NCBI RefSeq assembly: GCF_036785885.1
Contig: NC_092312.1
Span: 23,702,001 to 23,766,000 of the forward strand
Direction: 5' to 3'
DNA length: 64,000 nucleotides
Source of the DNA: Coffea arabica
Lineage: Eukaryota; Streptophyta; Magnoliopsida; Gentianales; Rubiaceae
Each line of letters starts with the position of its first letter. Within the stretch, counting starts at the first letter, position 1. Below the pieces are notes generated by a model that saw nothing but the letters and a program-made list of their open reading frames with translations, had not been told where the DNA came from and searched no databases. The position numbers and the translations under genes are program-made. This document shows, in pieces, positions 37,021 to 50,090 of the stretch.

Positions 37021-37560
37021 GATTCCTCCCTGCTCTAGTTCTTGAAAAAGCTGCTCAAGTTACTTTTGCGAGAGAAAGACGAGTGCAGAGGTAGCTAGCT
37101 GGAGGGCAATGGAGAGAGCGGTTGTAAGTCTTTTTTTTTATGTAACAAAGAGGAGGATTTATCGAAGGGGCTGCATCGATTTCTGATTACAAATAATGAA
37201 TGGGATGTTTTCGGGTTTGGTGAAGAATTGTTTTTTCTGTGTCTGATTTTGAATATTCTAGTGATTAATTAACGGTATAAGGAAGAAGGAAAATTAAAAA
37301 AAAATGAAAGACGAGGAAGATGATGGCAACATGGAAACTGAGAGGGAGATGGAGATGGAAATGGAATGACTCAGACTGACTGACTGGCTGACTGGCACGG
37401 GTTTTGATTGTTGAATTGCATCGGATTTGGATTTAAGAAGAGAGGAGGAGGAGGAGGAGGAGGAGGAGCTGAGGGAGAGGGGGAGGAAGGAGTCATTTAA
37501 TTCGGGCTTTTTGACGAGGGCGGAAAGGGCTAAAGTGACAGCTTGGGTAGATTCAATTCA
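37021..37560 (-). promoter_or_regulatory. Promoter and 5' UTR region of the OCTOPUS-like gene
   Basis: The region lies upstream on the minus strand. A (GGA)n run at 37442-37468 reads as (TCC)n on the sense strand, a CT-rich tract typical of plant core promoters and 5' leaders. GACTGACT repeats lie at 37369-37397. No TATA box is assigned. Confidence 0.4.
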
Positions 37561-38267
37561 ATTGGTTATTACCTTAAAAGACTATTGAGGCATTTTGGTG
37601 AATTCATTTTACTTGAGATTTAAAATAATCCCTGTGGCTACGTGTGTGGATGAAGATTTTGTGCTGAAGCAAATATTCTCTGTGTCTTTAGTTGGAAATT
37701 AATTGACTAATTCCCTAAGAAGCAGTTAAACCTACTCAAAATTTTAACTGTTGGTGTTGTCATTAATTTTGGATGGTGATGAGAGATTTAAATTTTTTCT
37801 CTTTCTATACATATATATACATGTATATATATATGTATATCTTGCTTCGTGTATATAGAAATGCCAAAAAAATTTATGCATGTTTACGCGGAGATTTATC
37901 ACGTATTACTCGATAAATTTTAGGCACTTTTTGTCTAACGTAAATCAAATATGCATGAAATTCATGCACGCTATGAAGGAAAATTGTCGTGTATTACTCG
38001 ATGAGATTTTGAAATACCTAATTACATCACAAGCATTTAAAATGTATTTCGCGACATTCATGGATTTTTTTTTATATAATTATCCTATGGCATGGCATTT
38101 TAAGATATCTTTTTGCATGAGAAAAAGCTCAGATAAACATGCAATTTCTTGACGATCCTCTGAAGATACTGCATATTATATTACTCGATGAGATTTTAAC
38201 ATGTCTAATTGAAGAAATAATTCGAATGTTCAAGAAATTCATGCATGCTTGTGTGAAAATGACATTG
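37561..38267. other. Gene-free AT-rich sequence
   Basis: A (TA)n-rich tract lies at 37807-37845. The words TATTACTCGAT(A/G)A recur at about 37905, 37993 and 38180, each followed 20-60 bases later by CATGAAATTCATGCA-like words, which suggests a degenerate tandem repeat. Confidence 0.45.
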
Positions 38268-38410
38268 GGAGTATTTGGATACAAAACTTATCCCAAATAA
38301 TATTTCGCTTGCATCATAAACACATTTTCCAACCCACCTTTTTATCTCACATACATCACATTACAAAAAATGTTACAGTAATTATTTCAAATAATATCCT
38401 ATCCAAATAT
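38268..38410 (+). repeat. TTTGGATA-type MITE, copy 3
   Basis: Ends GGGAGTATTTGGATAC and (reversed) AATATTTGGATAGGAT are inverted repeats. It contains AAACACATTTTCCAACCCAC and GTTACAGTAATTATTTC, shared with the copies at 27068 and 27852. Confidence 0.65.
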
Positions 38411-39483
38411 TATTGACAATGAGATATATAAATTTTTTTCTTTCGAAGCCCAAAGAGCTTAGGAATTTTGGGTTTTTTGCCTGTCTAAGTGGTCATGTTC
38501 CCCACGGCTTAATCGTTTGCTTGGTTTGGGTGGCTTGCTGGTGCAAGGGGGCAAAGTAATCGTGTAGGTAATGTAGTATGAATGATTGTTTCATATTGTT
38601 TAGCACTGGTCAAACTTTTGAGAGATTATACTACTTTTCACTTTATGGCTTTTGTTTGTCTGTCGATCAAGTTTAAGTTCCAATAGCGCCTACTCCTAAC
38701 GGCCAACAGCCCGGAGGATTTGTCCCCTAATTCTCTTCTGGCTATAGTATTATACAAGTGTTTTCCGACATAAGCATCATCGCATTAGAGAATGGTTGAG
38801 TTGAGTGATAAAATAAGAGTGATTAAAAACACGGAAATCTGAATTCAAAACCTCTTTCTTATTCAAAGAAAAAGCATCGCATCGTACGGACTGTAGTGTG
38901 CAAATCCCGGATTAGACTTTCATTGCATTATTTCAGATTTTGTAGTTGCGATATGTTTTCAGCAAATTAACATGTAGCTTTTTTATTGTACCTGTCATAT
39001 ATATATATATATATATATATATGTATTTATTTATTTATTTCCTCGATTATGATTGCTTCTTTACCTAATTTAGACAAAGACACTTCCTTTTTTTTTTTTT
39101 TTTTTTTGTTGTTTGGGCCAAAAAGATTTTCTTTAGTTAGAGGACTTGGCGTACGTTAGCTGTTTGTAGGCATATGCCCCCCGGAAAAAAAAAAAAATCT
39201 GTCTGTAGAACAACACACATTGGATATCACAACAATGGCCAATGTAAGGGGAAAAAGAAAAGAAAAATAAAAAGTTGCAACTATCTCCTATGTTGTGGTT
39301 GTAGCCTTATATTAATCATTGAAATTTAAACCAATTAATATACTTGGGTATACAAAAATGATGTGTATTTTTTGTTCTACATTTTAACTCATCAAAGTAT
39401 GTCCTAGTTCCTTAATTCATCTAAGAATTTAGACGGTCACGTAAAGAATGGTTTGCAGGTGTTTTTCGGATCAACCATACATT
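38411..39483. other. Gene-free sequence with (TA)n and T-runs
   Basis: (TA)n at about 38998-39021 and a 23-base T-run near 39086-39108; no gene supported. Confidence 0.45.
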
Positions 39484-39665
39484 GAGTGTGTTTCGGCATC
39501 TTATTTAAAATGTTATTAAGAATAATTAATATAATATTTTTTATGATGCAATATATATGAAATGAAAAGATAATTAAGAATACAAAAAAAAAAGTGATTG
39601 AAAGATGTGTTTATCATGTCAACATAATAATATTTAGAAAAATTTGACTATCTAAACACCCCCAT
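39484..39665 (-). repeat. TTTGGATA-type MITE, copy 4 (reverse orientation)
   Basis: Reverse complement begins GGGGGTGTTTAGATAGTCAA and includes AAACACATCTTTCAATCACT, matching the other copies. The left end GAGTGTGTTTCGGCATC is its inverted partner. Confidence 0.55.
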
Positions 39666-40074
39666 TATAAAATTCTCCTATTAAATTGCTAACTTTGAGC
39701 GACATACATTTCAATCCACTCACAAAAACTAGCACGTCTAAAATCCTTTTTGCTCTTATTGTGATGTAGTTGGATGCATCCGATCATGGGGAGAAAAAAA
39801 GGCTACCCAAAGGTTCATTTTCCGTTTTATGTGTTTTTATGCTCCTAGCTCTTGTTAGCATCACATATTTGTGTGCATGATATGTTATAATCATAAATTT
39901 GTTTGAACTTATTAAGAAGTATTAATTTTTGTGAGTACAAGTTACAATACACACACATACATACATACATACATACGTGTGTGTGTGTAAATATTGAGAT
40001 GACAATTTTACTCTGTCATTTTAAAATGAGCCACAGCATAGAAAATGAATGTAAGTAAACATAATTCCTTTTAA
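39666..40074. other. Gene-free sequence
   Basis: Contains a CA/CATA/GT microsatellite at about 39950-39989 (CACACACATACATACATAC then GTGTGTGTG). No ORF. Confidence 0.5.
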
Positions 40075-41150
40075 GGGCAAAATGCCCCATTGACTTTCAA
40101 ACTATTACGAAATTTAATTTTTGATGCTCAAACTATTAACTAATAAGTTTTAACTTTTCAACTAATTAAAATATATAATTCTAACCCTTCCATCAACTTG
40201 AGTCGTTATGTTTAACAAGACAAAGGATTCATGAGATGCTAATGACCCTCAAACTATTACAAAGTTTCACTTTTGACCCTTCAATTATTAACTGATAAGT
40301 TCTAACCCTCCAACTAATTAGATGCATAATTTTACCCTTTCTGTCAACTTGAATAGTTATATCAAACAGAAACATCTATTGATAAAGAATTTGAAATGTG
40401 CCCAACTGAGTGTTTGACAAATAAAAAAGACTTAGATATAGTGATGTAAAGTTTGGAGGAATCTTACCAAAGAATTGATTATTTGAGATATTTAGAAAGT
40501 TCAAACTTGAAAATGAACTAATACTTGTTGGAATTTCCCAGAAAATGAATTGTATGCCAAATTTATGTCATTAAGAGAAGCAATTGAATCCAATTAATTT
40601 GGAACAACACAAAAAATAAGTTAAATTCCAAATGAAGACAACTCAATCAATTCAACTTGCCTATGCTTTCTGGAATTTCTCTATTTGGGGTTTTGGATTT
40701 TAGGTTTTCAATTGATTTTGGTCAAATTTCACAATTGGAGATTTGGTAAATTAGTTTATGAGTCAAATAGGGGTAAAACAATTTTACCCTAGCACATATC
40801 CTGTGAAGATGAAAACACTCCTCAGTTGTGCCCTTACAGCGTATGTGGTGATGTTTCTGCTCGACATAACGATTCAAATTGATGGAAGAATTAGAATTAT
40901 ACATTTTAATGAGTTGAAGGGGTAAAATTTATCAGTTAATAGTTGAAGGGTCAAAAGTTGAACTTTACAGTAGTTTGAGAGCCATTGCTACGCATGTCAT
41001 GCCATTTTTGTTAAATATAACGGTTTAAGTTAACAGAAGGGCTAGAATTATTTGTTTTAATTAATTGGAAGGCTAAAATTTATCACTTAATAGCTAGAGA
41101 GTCAAAAGTTAAATTTTGTGGTAGTTTGAGGGCCACTAAGACATTTTGCC
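40075..41150. mobile_element. Long-TIR element (probable Pack-MULE) with LRR gene fragment
   Basis: The two ends, 40075-about 40375 and about 40850-41150, are inverted copies (GGGCAAAATGCCCCATTGAC versus GGCAAAATGTCTTAGTGGCC). Each arm is itself two tandem, diverged monomers of roughly 150-170 bp, recognisable by the words CTCAAACTA, CTTTTGA, ATTAACTGATAA and GTCAACTTGA. Flanking TTCCTTTTAA (left) and TTTTTTTTAA (right) could be a decayed 9-10 bp target duplication. The central 470 bp contains leucine-rich-repeat-like sequence on the minus strand. Mutator-like is the best guess. Confidence 0.72.
40437..40690 (-). pseudogene. Captured leucine-rich-repeat fragment
   Basis: On the minus strand 40441-40548 translates as a clear plant LRR: EIPTSISSFSSLNFLNIS followed by NNQFFGKIPPNF. 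Further right on the plus strand, more broken LRR-like pieces follow (IPESIGKLN at 40670-40690) with stops and frame changes between them. Repeats of this kind occur in receptor-like proteins and kinases. No start, transmembrane part or kinase is present. It lies wholly between the inverted repeats of the enclosing element, so capture is the natural reading. Confidence 0.72.
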
Positions 41151-41314
41151 TTTTTTTTAATGCCATACATTCATATTTTATATGAGCCCAATGATTTCTT
41201 CCCGAATACCTCGGTAACTCAGTAGAGGCTTAGGCAACAAAGAGAAGATGTTACTAATTGAGATGTTTAGCAACAAGGAGAGGAGCGCTTGAAAACTTGG
41301 CAATTAAAAAAAAA

Positions 41315-41601
41315 AAGAGCAAATGTCAAAATTTGTTACTAAATTATTTACTATTCCTTTTTATGTCACTAAATATTTTTTTAGCCAAAATTGTCATTTA
41401 ACTAATTAGTACATGCATTTTGTAATGGAAAACTGTATGTTTTCATTAGTTGAGTGACTGAAAGTGAAAATTTTATTAGTTGAGTGATCAAAAATATATT
41501 TTGTTATGAATTAAATGACTATTTTGATGAAACAAAAAGGTTAATAATCAAAATATGAAATTTTAAATAATTTAGTGAATATTTTTGTCATTTACTCTTT
41601 T
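41315..41601. mobile_element. MITE-like inverted-repeat element
   Basis: The left end AAGAGCAAATGTCAAAATTT and the reversed right end AAAGAGTAAATGACAAAAAT pair over about 40 bases (both continue to ACTAAATTATTTA). Inner sequence is partly palindromic (TTAGTTGAGTGA words). No clear target duplication. About 285 bp, non-coding. Confidence 0.65.
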
Positions 41602-44600
41602 AAATTGATATTGTCTTATTACTCTGGTAGATGTGTTTTTTTTTTCGAAAAAATAGTATAAAATGCATAAGAGGCACTGAGGAGCAATTACAAGATGATT
41701 GCTTAACTAGTATCTAAACATATCTATTACAAGATGATATGGCGGAAATCAAAACCAATTCTTTCACTATTACTTGATTAGTATCTAAACATATCTATTT
41801 TGCATATTAATTTGTACCCTAACCAAGTATCTAAACATTGTTTACAACCAATACAAATAAAGATTCAAGCCTATAGAGTAATGTCAAATAGAAAAAGGGT
41901 TTGCTTAGTTAGTGCCTACTGAAAATCCTTAACAAAATTTAGATTTAAATGGAGATATATAGATCGTATGGAGCAAACAAAGAACTTTTACATCCAAATG
42001 AAACAAATCAATTTTTACCTTTTACTTATCCAGACACTCCTTGATATTTGTCCAACTGACTAGGCAAATTTGACGAGCTTACATATTTGGCATCTCCGAG
42101 AGATTGATCCAAGCACAATGATTGAGCTCAAGATCATCGACGATTAATCCAGAATAAGTATAGTTAAAGCAAAAAGAAGGAAAAAGTACATACTTTTCCC
42201 CATGAATTGGATGGAATTATTTTCTTTTAATTAATTAAGCACATCGGATGAAATTATAAATTCAAGTGCACAGTTACTTCATAAATACCCGTTGCATCTA
42301 ACCATTTTATACATTTTGTTTTTACAAGATTTTTTTTTTTTTTTCAACTTTCCTATCTTTCTCCGAAACTTAATCATGACAAAAATTTCTAAGCCAAAGA
42401 ATTTTATGCATGCATGAGTTGAACTTTGTAAGTGCGTTCTATACAGGACTCGTTACTTTCATCAGCAGCAGCTTCGTTTACCTGGCGTGTGCGAGACTAG
42501 CTTTTAGAGAATACTTCAATAGCCAAGTCAAAGATGGATGTTTGTGTACTCCAGTACTTTTGGAAATGGATTTGTATAAACCGGCCTTACTCATCATACG
42601 TACATTGAATTTCAAGCTTTCCCAAATTTTTGGTTTTTCCCTTTCTAACTTTTCTAGACTCTTGAGTTTCCCGTGATTTATTATTTGACTTTTCTCTGGT
42701 TTAGGGAAAAAAAAATTAATGAAATCAGTATCCCATTTCTATTCAGGACAAAGATAAAAACCACTTTGATTTTCTTAGATCAAGGACAACCTGCCCAAAA
42801 ACAGAAAAGAGTGTGATATTCAGAAACCACCACTTCTTCTTCTACTTTGCCTAAATTAAAGAGTGATTAATATTTCATATTGATGAATCATTTTCATCAA
42901 CAGGTTTAGAATTTTCTACTAATTGGCTGTTAGTGATCATAATTAATTAAACAAGAGATGATAGAAATCAGACTTTGGCTTTCGTATTTTGTTGGGTAGT
43001 CAAGATCAAGATCAAGTTTAATTGTTAAGCCTATTCTTTCACGATGAGAGCTATTGACTTTTACATTTGTCATTCAAATTTAGTAAATGTTAGAAATTGC
43101 GAAAGAATTAGTCAATTGTGTCCCCACAACTGTTGTTCTTGCAATCCTAAAAGTTAATTAACTCCAAACTGGACCACAATTTTTTGGCATTGAAATCTCA
43201 CGACCCACTAAAAGAAATTACCTTGCATGTTCCTCTGTTCCCTTCGAATTATGTCATCAAGAACTTAACACAGATGATTAGTCACTGTTTGGTCATAAAT
43301 ACATTCACGTACGGTAAACCAATTGTAGCAATTGGGTGCTTGGTTAAATTATATACTTACAAGATTGATCATGACATATAAAATGGGACGGAGAAGGAGG
43401 GAGTATTTATTAGAACATATTCAAGTTTCCTACTGGTAATTAAAGCTAGAGTCAAGCCTGTATTTACCTCCAAAACCAATCGGTTTACTGCATGTGCTAT
43501 GCTATCTCTTCGGTTAATAAATTTGATAATACAGCTGCATCACTTAAAAGATCCTAAAGTAAATTCACCTCATGAAGTGGTACTTGGCCGTAATTGTTCT
43601 TAATTAATGTCTAATAATTTGATGTGAACATTCCTAATTAATGACAAAGATTAACAAAAGTAGCAGATGAGCATCCCGACACCATCGAGCTTATAACCCT
43701 CCAGACATTAATTATCAATCTCGAAAACATGTTTCAATGCATAATCTAGATTCAAGATTAAAAGTTGTGCACTTGACTCATACTCGATTGTTTGTTGTGA
43801 ATTTGGTTTTTAGTTTTTTTTTTATTTCTTTTGTTTTGTCTCATTTATGTTCTAGGTTATTGATATTCATCTGATCATATCTATGTTCCATACATAAATG
43901 GCATAAGCTCTATCTTCTTCTTCTTTTTTAAAAAAAAAAAAAGTCAAAAACCTGTATATATATATATATAAATTCATTGCTGGAAAAAGGTTACTTTCAT
44001 CATTCACAGCTTTATCCTAGAAGCATTGCAGATTTGCATGGTTGGCATATTTTGCAACTTTGCATTACGTTTTCTTTAATTGATATTACTCGTTTTAAAC
44101 GGGAAATGGATAGAAGCAAGAAACGTTAATAGATTTTAGGATACAAGATATACAGACAAATAGAAGCATCGAAAAGCAGCCTAGGCGATAGTCATCAAAA
44201 GGGGCGACACAATTATCGTAACACTGTGAGATGTGACGACAACTTTGAGGTTTTCAGGATGTGGGTACTTGGAGGTTTTCTATCCTTTCATTTTCTCACT
44301 CGAGCTAAACGTGTACTTTTCAATACGATTATGTATATTATTGGCTTCCTGTTTGTTGCAGAAAAATGAGTTTGCAGCTACTGGTGAACAAATTGCTGTC
44401 TTTTCTTGACCTTTTCTACTTGGAACTGCCCTCTTAATTTGATGGCATCCATTCAGTTTAAGGGCATCACCCCAAAAGAAATCAGGGTTTTTCTCATGTG
44501 AGATTGTCAAGGATTTGGACCAAATTAATTACTACTACTTGGCATATGTGTGACTTGTTGAAAGGCTGGAACCCTATGGAGTATTGCTTTCTTTTGACAA

Positions 44601-45830
44601 CAATTTGTTTAGAGCCCTATTCTTGAGGGAATGAAGGTATGGCAGGCAATCTAGGGAATTACAGACTTGAGGTCTTCCATCCTTTTTTTTCCCCTGGAAA
44701 AAATTATCTTGTTTGGTTAAACTTTTCGAGTGGTGAACTGATTTTTCAACTATAAACAAGAATATAATAAAGGTGTAAAAATCTGTGTGATCAGATGATT
44801 CAGAGCTGAAACTTCCACCCGAAAATCCTTCAAAAGTTGCTTCAATATGCAAGTCATACGAGCAAGAAATCGACCTTCACAACACAAGCCAAAAATGCGT
44901 TCTATTTTATGTTATTTTATTTCTTTACGCAGGCATATTCTAGCACAACTCTGAAAACATCGTCAGTTCATAATTAGCAATCAGCAACGTACGTGATGCA
45001 GAAATGAACACGTATTACACACTGGATTCCTGCTTTTTATATTCAGTCAAAGGAAGGAAAACCGATCGTAATATCAAGCTGCTATCAAGTAGTCTTAATC
45101 CAGATCCTTCTTGGTAATGAGCTTCCATGACGGCAGCTGCAGCCTGCAGGATGAATAGGAGTAGGGATTTTTGGAGTCAACGTGGGTGGTTTACAACTTT
45201 ATACGGGAAGAAAAGACTGCTAAATGCTAATCGTAATCTCTGTCTCTGGACTTTTTGCTTAATTGACACTTCAGTTTATTAGCTTATGCTAAACCATGAA
45301 TTGGTCAACAAGGAGCGCTGTTGCGGAGTGAAAGTGGATATTTTTCAGTATGTTCACACTTCACATTTCTATCCGTTGTAAGTTCAGTTGCCAACTTCCA
45401 ATTAATTTCCAGCATTGGAAAAATCTGCCCCAAGGACAATAATGCTTTTAAAATAGGAGGGCGCTTGTTAAGGTGCTTAAATTCTACGTAATCTGCCATG
45501 TATATGCATATATTAATAATTAATATCCTTTTTATATTTATATATATTTTTTAAAATTGATTTTATCATGCTAAAACTCTAACACTTGAAATACATCTTG
45601 ACGAGTGTTCAATGAACACCTATTAAATGAATTCTTTAAAATATGTTATAGTTCTGCAAAACAAGATTGTTCTTACATCCTAAAGCCAAATATTTGCTTA
45701 ATTATCAGTAGATTGGGATTTTGGGAAGAAAGGAAAAGAAGAAAAAATATGGCAAATATTTCTCTCATATGATTGACAGTTTAGCAAATGAACTGGGAAT
45801 TTGGATGGATATTTGTAGGACTGCAAACGA
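41602..45830. other. Gene-poor intergenic region
   Basis: No gene is supported over about 4.2 kb. The frame 42410-42676 has mixed composition and no motif. Short direct repeats of AGTATCTAAACATATCTATT occur at about 41710-41840. A minus-strand stretch at 45095-45190 reads like a protein C-terminus (see findings) but no upstream exon could be attached. Confidence 0.45.
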
Positions 45831-45835
45831 ATCGA

Positions 45836-46160
45836 GCGGCTCGAGTCGAAATTGAGCTCGAACTCGAGTTCAAAATATTAAGCTCGTTAGTTCGCGAGCT
45901 GGCTCGCGAGCTCGAGTATATATATATAATATTTTTTATTTTTTTATTTTAAGTATATATATAGTATATATATTTTTTATTTTCTTATTTTAATATTAAA
46001 ATTACATATATATCCTTAATATTTTATTATTTATTAAGAAAAAAATATTATTTTATTTATTTTTTAAAAATAAAATATTTATTTTTTAAAAATAAAATAT
46101 TTATTTTTTATTTTTTTTCAACCTCGAGTTTTAAATTGCCGGCTCGTCGTACCAATAAGT
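45836..46160. mobile_element. hAT-MITE remnant of the CGAGCTCG type
   Basis: The left end TAGGACTGCAAACGAATCGA fits the hAT terminal pattern and is followed by CGGCTCGAGTCG and GAGCTCGAACTCGAG words. The middle is strongly AT-rich (about 45918-46110) and the right side carries CCTCGAGTTTTAAATTGCCG. I found no intact right terminus or 8-bp duplication. Confidence 0.6.
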
Positions 46161-48768
46161 AATGTCGGGAAGGCCATTACTCATTCCAACGAAATAAATT
46201 GGCGTGTTGTTTGAATGGTGGCACCTCGGTAGCAGTTGGTGAGATGTTACCTAACTTGTGAATGAGCAAATTGATAACTGCTCATACGCTATAAATTTGC
46301 CCACATTAATTAGATTGGGAATTTGCAATTTGTACTCGATCAATTGTTGATGAACACAAGAAAACATAAGGTGTCATTACGTGTTTACTGAACTGCAAAA
46401 CTTTGACCATCTCCTACCCCTTTTCGTCCCGAATATTGCCAGTATAATTGGGATGCAGATACAATAGTTTCAATTGCAGCTACCTTTAGGAGGATACGCA
46501 AGTCCTGGTCATTAAAATAAAGTATACAAGTCAAGGCCAATTGGCCAATAATATCATGCACAAAAAGATGGAAACATGCACGGATGTTTATAGGGTTTTT
46601 TAGATATGTAGTATTTTTCAGATCCGTTCTTTGATATTTATAATGTTTGATGATATGACTTTTGTCATTAGTGCAAATTTTAATAAAATTATGATGTTTT
46701 ACTTTTAAAAAAAAAAAGTCATGTCGATTAGCCAACGATATCATGCTCAAAAAGATGGACGCAGGAGTCTAATTTATTTTTTGCAAAGGGTGTTTGAGCA
46801 TGCATTTAAGACTTCCTATGCAATTAATTTCTGTGTCTACAACACAGACTACCGCAGACCTCCACTTCAACACAGACACACACACACACGCAGAAGCACT
46901 CACTCTTCCATAATAATGTCCTGCTTCCTCTGTAAGTGTTGGGAGTTGGGACACAAAATGCCAAATTCCAAAGGGCATAGGAAGAACTAAAATAAGCACT
47001 TATATACAGCATCAATTCGGTGTTTATAGATGTGGTTTGGTATAGCCGTAGAGGACTAGCTTGCATGATATGCATCAATTGTCTTGCTGTTACATTTATT
47101 CTTATACTAATTTCAGTCACCATCGGCTCCATCACTACCATTTTCCATGGTAGTAATTTGATTTATCTATCTATGGCCGCCGACCTTGTAATTGTCAGAA
47201 AAGGTTGTTACTTACTAGAATTTACGAGTGACAAATTCCAGATTGGAACCCAAATCAAATTCTCGGTGCCACTTAACCAGTGACAACTCGATGCCGCTCG
47301 TTCATCGAATGCCAAGCGTTCAGTTAATTTAAGTTTAAATCAGATGTCATGTGATAATTTAAATTAACTAGGTGCTTGGCACAATTTTAGGAATGACACT
47401 GAATAATTACCACTAAGAAAGTAGCAAGAGGGTCTCAATTCAGTCAATTGTTTGGAACCTAGGGCTCGGTCGACTTTCTCTCTTGTTCCAGCCGTGATTC
47501 ACGGAAGACGGAAGAAAATAGTTTATAACATAATAATTTCCAAGCATAAGAGATGCAATGTATGGTTGGATGTCTATTCTATTGTATTGATAATTTGAGT
47601 CATTGTATTGCTCTCTCACTTGAACAAGCTTTCATTGACTCGAGGTTTGGATTTATCAAAAGATTAATTATCTTTCTAAGACAAAATCACCACGTTTTAT
47701 GATCATATTCAAGAAGGGTAGAGCTGCTTCTATCAAGCAATTGAATGTTAAATTATAATCAAGCTTATTTAATAACTAATCCTAAACAAACCCGGCCCTC
47801 AATGAATGGAGCTTGAATATATAGCTAGGTTCAAATATTACCAAAAAGGGTTTTGATCAAATGTGCTTCTAGACCGTAAACTTTTCATGGAAATGTTTTT
47901 TTTTTTTTTTAAGAAATGAAAATGGAGATTTTTCCTTTGTTTCGAATTTCGCAATGATAGGATACTGGTATTTATATCCAAAACTTTCACTTTACTGATT
48001 TTTTTTCTATTTTTTTTTTTTTTGCATATGAATGAGTTCTAATTATTAGAAATACGCAAATTTTTTACGTGGATAAGACTAATAAAATGTTGGCTCACTA
48101 AACAGCTTAAACTAAAATGGAAGCTGAGTTAGTAATCTGTCATTCTCCAATGCGGACAAATTGGATAAAGTTAAGGTTAGATTGAATTAATTAGTGAGTA
48201 GAGATGGAAGAATCTTCTGGCTGTCTTTCTTAATGCTAAGACAACGAAAGATGGAAAGAGTAGGACCAACCTAAAATTTTGATATGAAATATATACAACG
48301 TTTTATGAACTATGGTACGTAGAAGTTTCTTTTGGTTTAGAGTAGTGAAAAGATTAGTCACTAATTTCTTTTCTGTTTTTGTATGAGGAAAAAGATATGA
48401 TCAAGGAAAATGTAATTCCTAGTATTTTCAACTATTGAAGAGAACTCAGGGCTAGTTACTTCACAATTTAGACCCATTTCTTAAGGCTTGTTAGATCTTT
48501 AAATTGTGTTTTATGACGAAAAGTGATTTTTTTTTTTCAATAAAAAGTCTAAATTGGCAATTTATTTGAATTGCCAAAAGATTGTGATTGCAGTCGAAAA
48601 AGCATTTTGTGCAAAGCATAAAGCCTTGTCTTGCTTATTCACCCGGAATAAATTCATATAGTTATCAAGCGTAGGGAAGGAATGAAATATTCCTCCGGCT
48701 TATGATAAATGAAAACGAGAAAATTTTGGTCAAATCCGGATTTTCTTGCTTAACCTTAAGTTAATTTA
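46161..48768. other. Gene-poor intergenic region
   Basis: A diverged direct repeat (ATATCATGCACAAAAAGATGGA near 46551 and ATATCATGCTCAAAAAGATGGA near 46738) is present. The frame 47020-47283 encodes a partly hydrophobic 87-residue peptide with no recognised family and is left unsupported. A short CACA tract lies near 46877. Confidence 0.45.
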
Positions 48769-49029
48769 GAGTGCTTTTGATAAAATTGAAATCTGAAATC
48801 TAAATCCATTAAATTATTGAATTGTCAAATACTAAATTTGATACATTTAATTGTATATCATATAAAGTGACAAGTTTATCATTTATTTTTGGGAGCGAAT
48901 TTTTGTCTAAAAAAATTCAGTATAACTTAATTAATTCAAATGTTTAATTTTTAGCTATCAAACGCAATTGAACATATTAAAATCTGAATCCATTAACTTT
49001 AAGTGTTGCATGAGATTATCAAACAAGAC
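48769..49029 (-). repeat. MITE-like dispersed repeat, copy B
   Basis: The reverse complement aligns along its full length with 11261-11540, from GTCTTGTTTGATAATC to GATTTCAATTTTATCA. The copies share gaps but are diverged, so insertion is old. Confidence 0.7.
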
Positions 49030-50088
49030 TTTACTTTGATATAAGGACAAAAAAAGGTCCAATCCCTCATCTAGTTTGATTACATTTAAATTTATTGAAA
49101 ATAATATTTTACAACTAATAATTCATTTATTTTCAAACCGACGCATTCACCATCTATCTATCATTTGATCGATCTAAAGGCCCACAGAAGGGCAGGCCCA
49201 ACGTTTGTTAGCAAATCCCAACTGGGCCAGGAAACATTACTTCATGGTGCTGTGCCTATATCATGAGACCCAGCCAGAAGAATGCACATTGAATATTTCC
49301 AAAGCGAGGGAAAATTTTTCGTCAGGATTTGTTGGCAAAGGTTGTTAATCTTGTGATTAGGAGTAATCTTCATGGTGCAAAAATCCTTTAGAAAGAACGG
49401 TTGAAAAAAGTGTCCTTTTTTTAATTTTCAAAGATGTAGCTCAACAAAGAAGCCATATTTAAAACCACATGAGCATTTGTAACCCAAAAAAAAAAGTGTC
49501 ATCTTCACTTGTTATGACTGCAAACCACTGTTAACAAAAGCACAAGACAAGTATGATACAAAATATGATAAGAATTTTTTTTGCGAAAAGTACGATTAAA
49601 AATTTGGCGCAAAAAGAAGTATTCACAAAATTAGACATATAAATTAAAATACAATTAAAATTAGAAGATAGATCATTGATCTTATTCAAATTTTTAAATT
49701 TTTTTTCAAAATTATTTGTGAAGAATAATTCGTGAAGTATAACACGTCAAAAGTTTATTACGTGTTTTAAACGGCTAATTAAAAAGTATGAATATTTGGA
49801 TTCCAGAATAATTTTAAAATATATAAAATATAATTTTTTTCATTTATACATATTAACATGTATTATACAGGTATAATAAGAACATTTACTAACTAGTCTT
49901 CAAATGCTCCTTTTTTCCGTAAATTATCATTCGTGGTCTAAAAAGAACTAAAAGATTGAAAAAAATCTAGTAAAAAATGGTTTATCTTTGTTTAGCAATT
50001 TGACTATGCTTGTGAAAACCTTTTTTTTTTTTTTTCAACTTGTGCTTGTAAAATATTTCTATCAATTGCGAAATTAGTTACCTCAATC
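49030..50088. other. Gene-free AT-rich sequence
   Basis: No ORF or sharp-ended repeat recognised. Confidence 0.45.
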
Positions 50089-50090
50089 TA

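Noticed and set aside
44280..44510. Minus-strand ORF with FFWGDALKLN, reminiscent of copia integrase FWGEA wording
   Set aside because: The resemblance covers only a few residues and neighbouring integrase motifs are absent.
47020..47283. 87-codon partly hydrophobic ORF
   Set aside because: No family, no splice context, no upstream regulatory signal; could be chance in an intergenic region.
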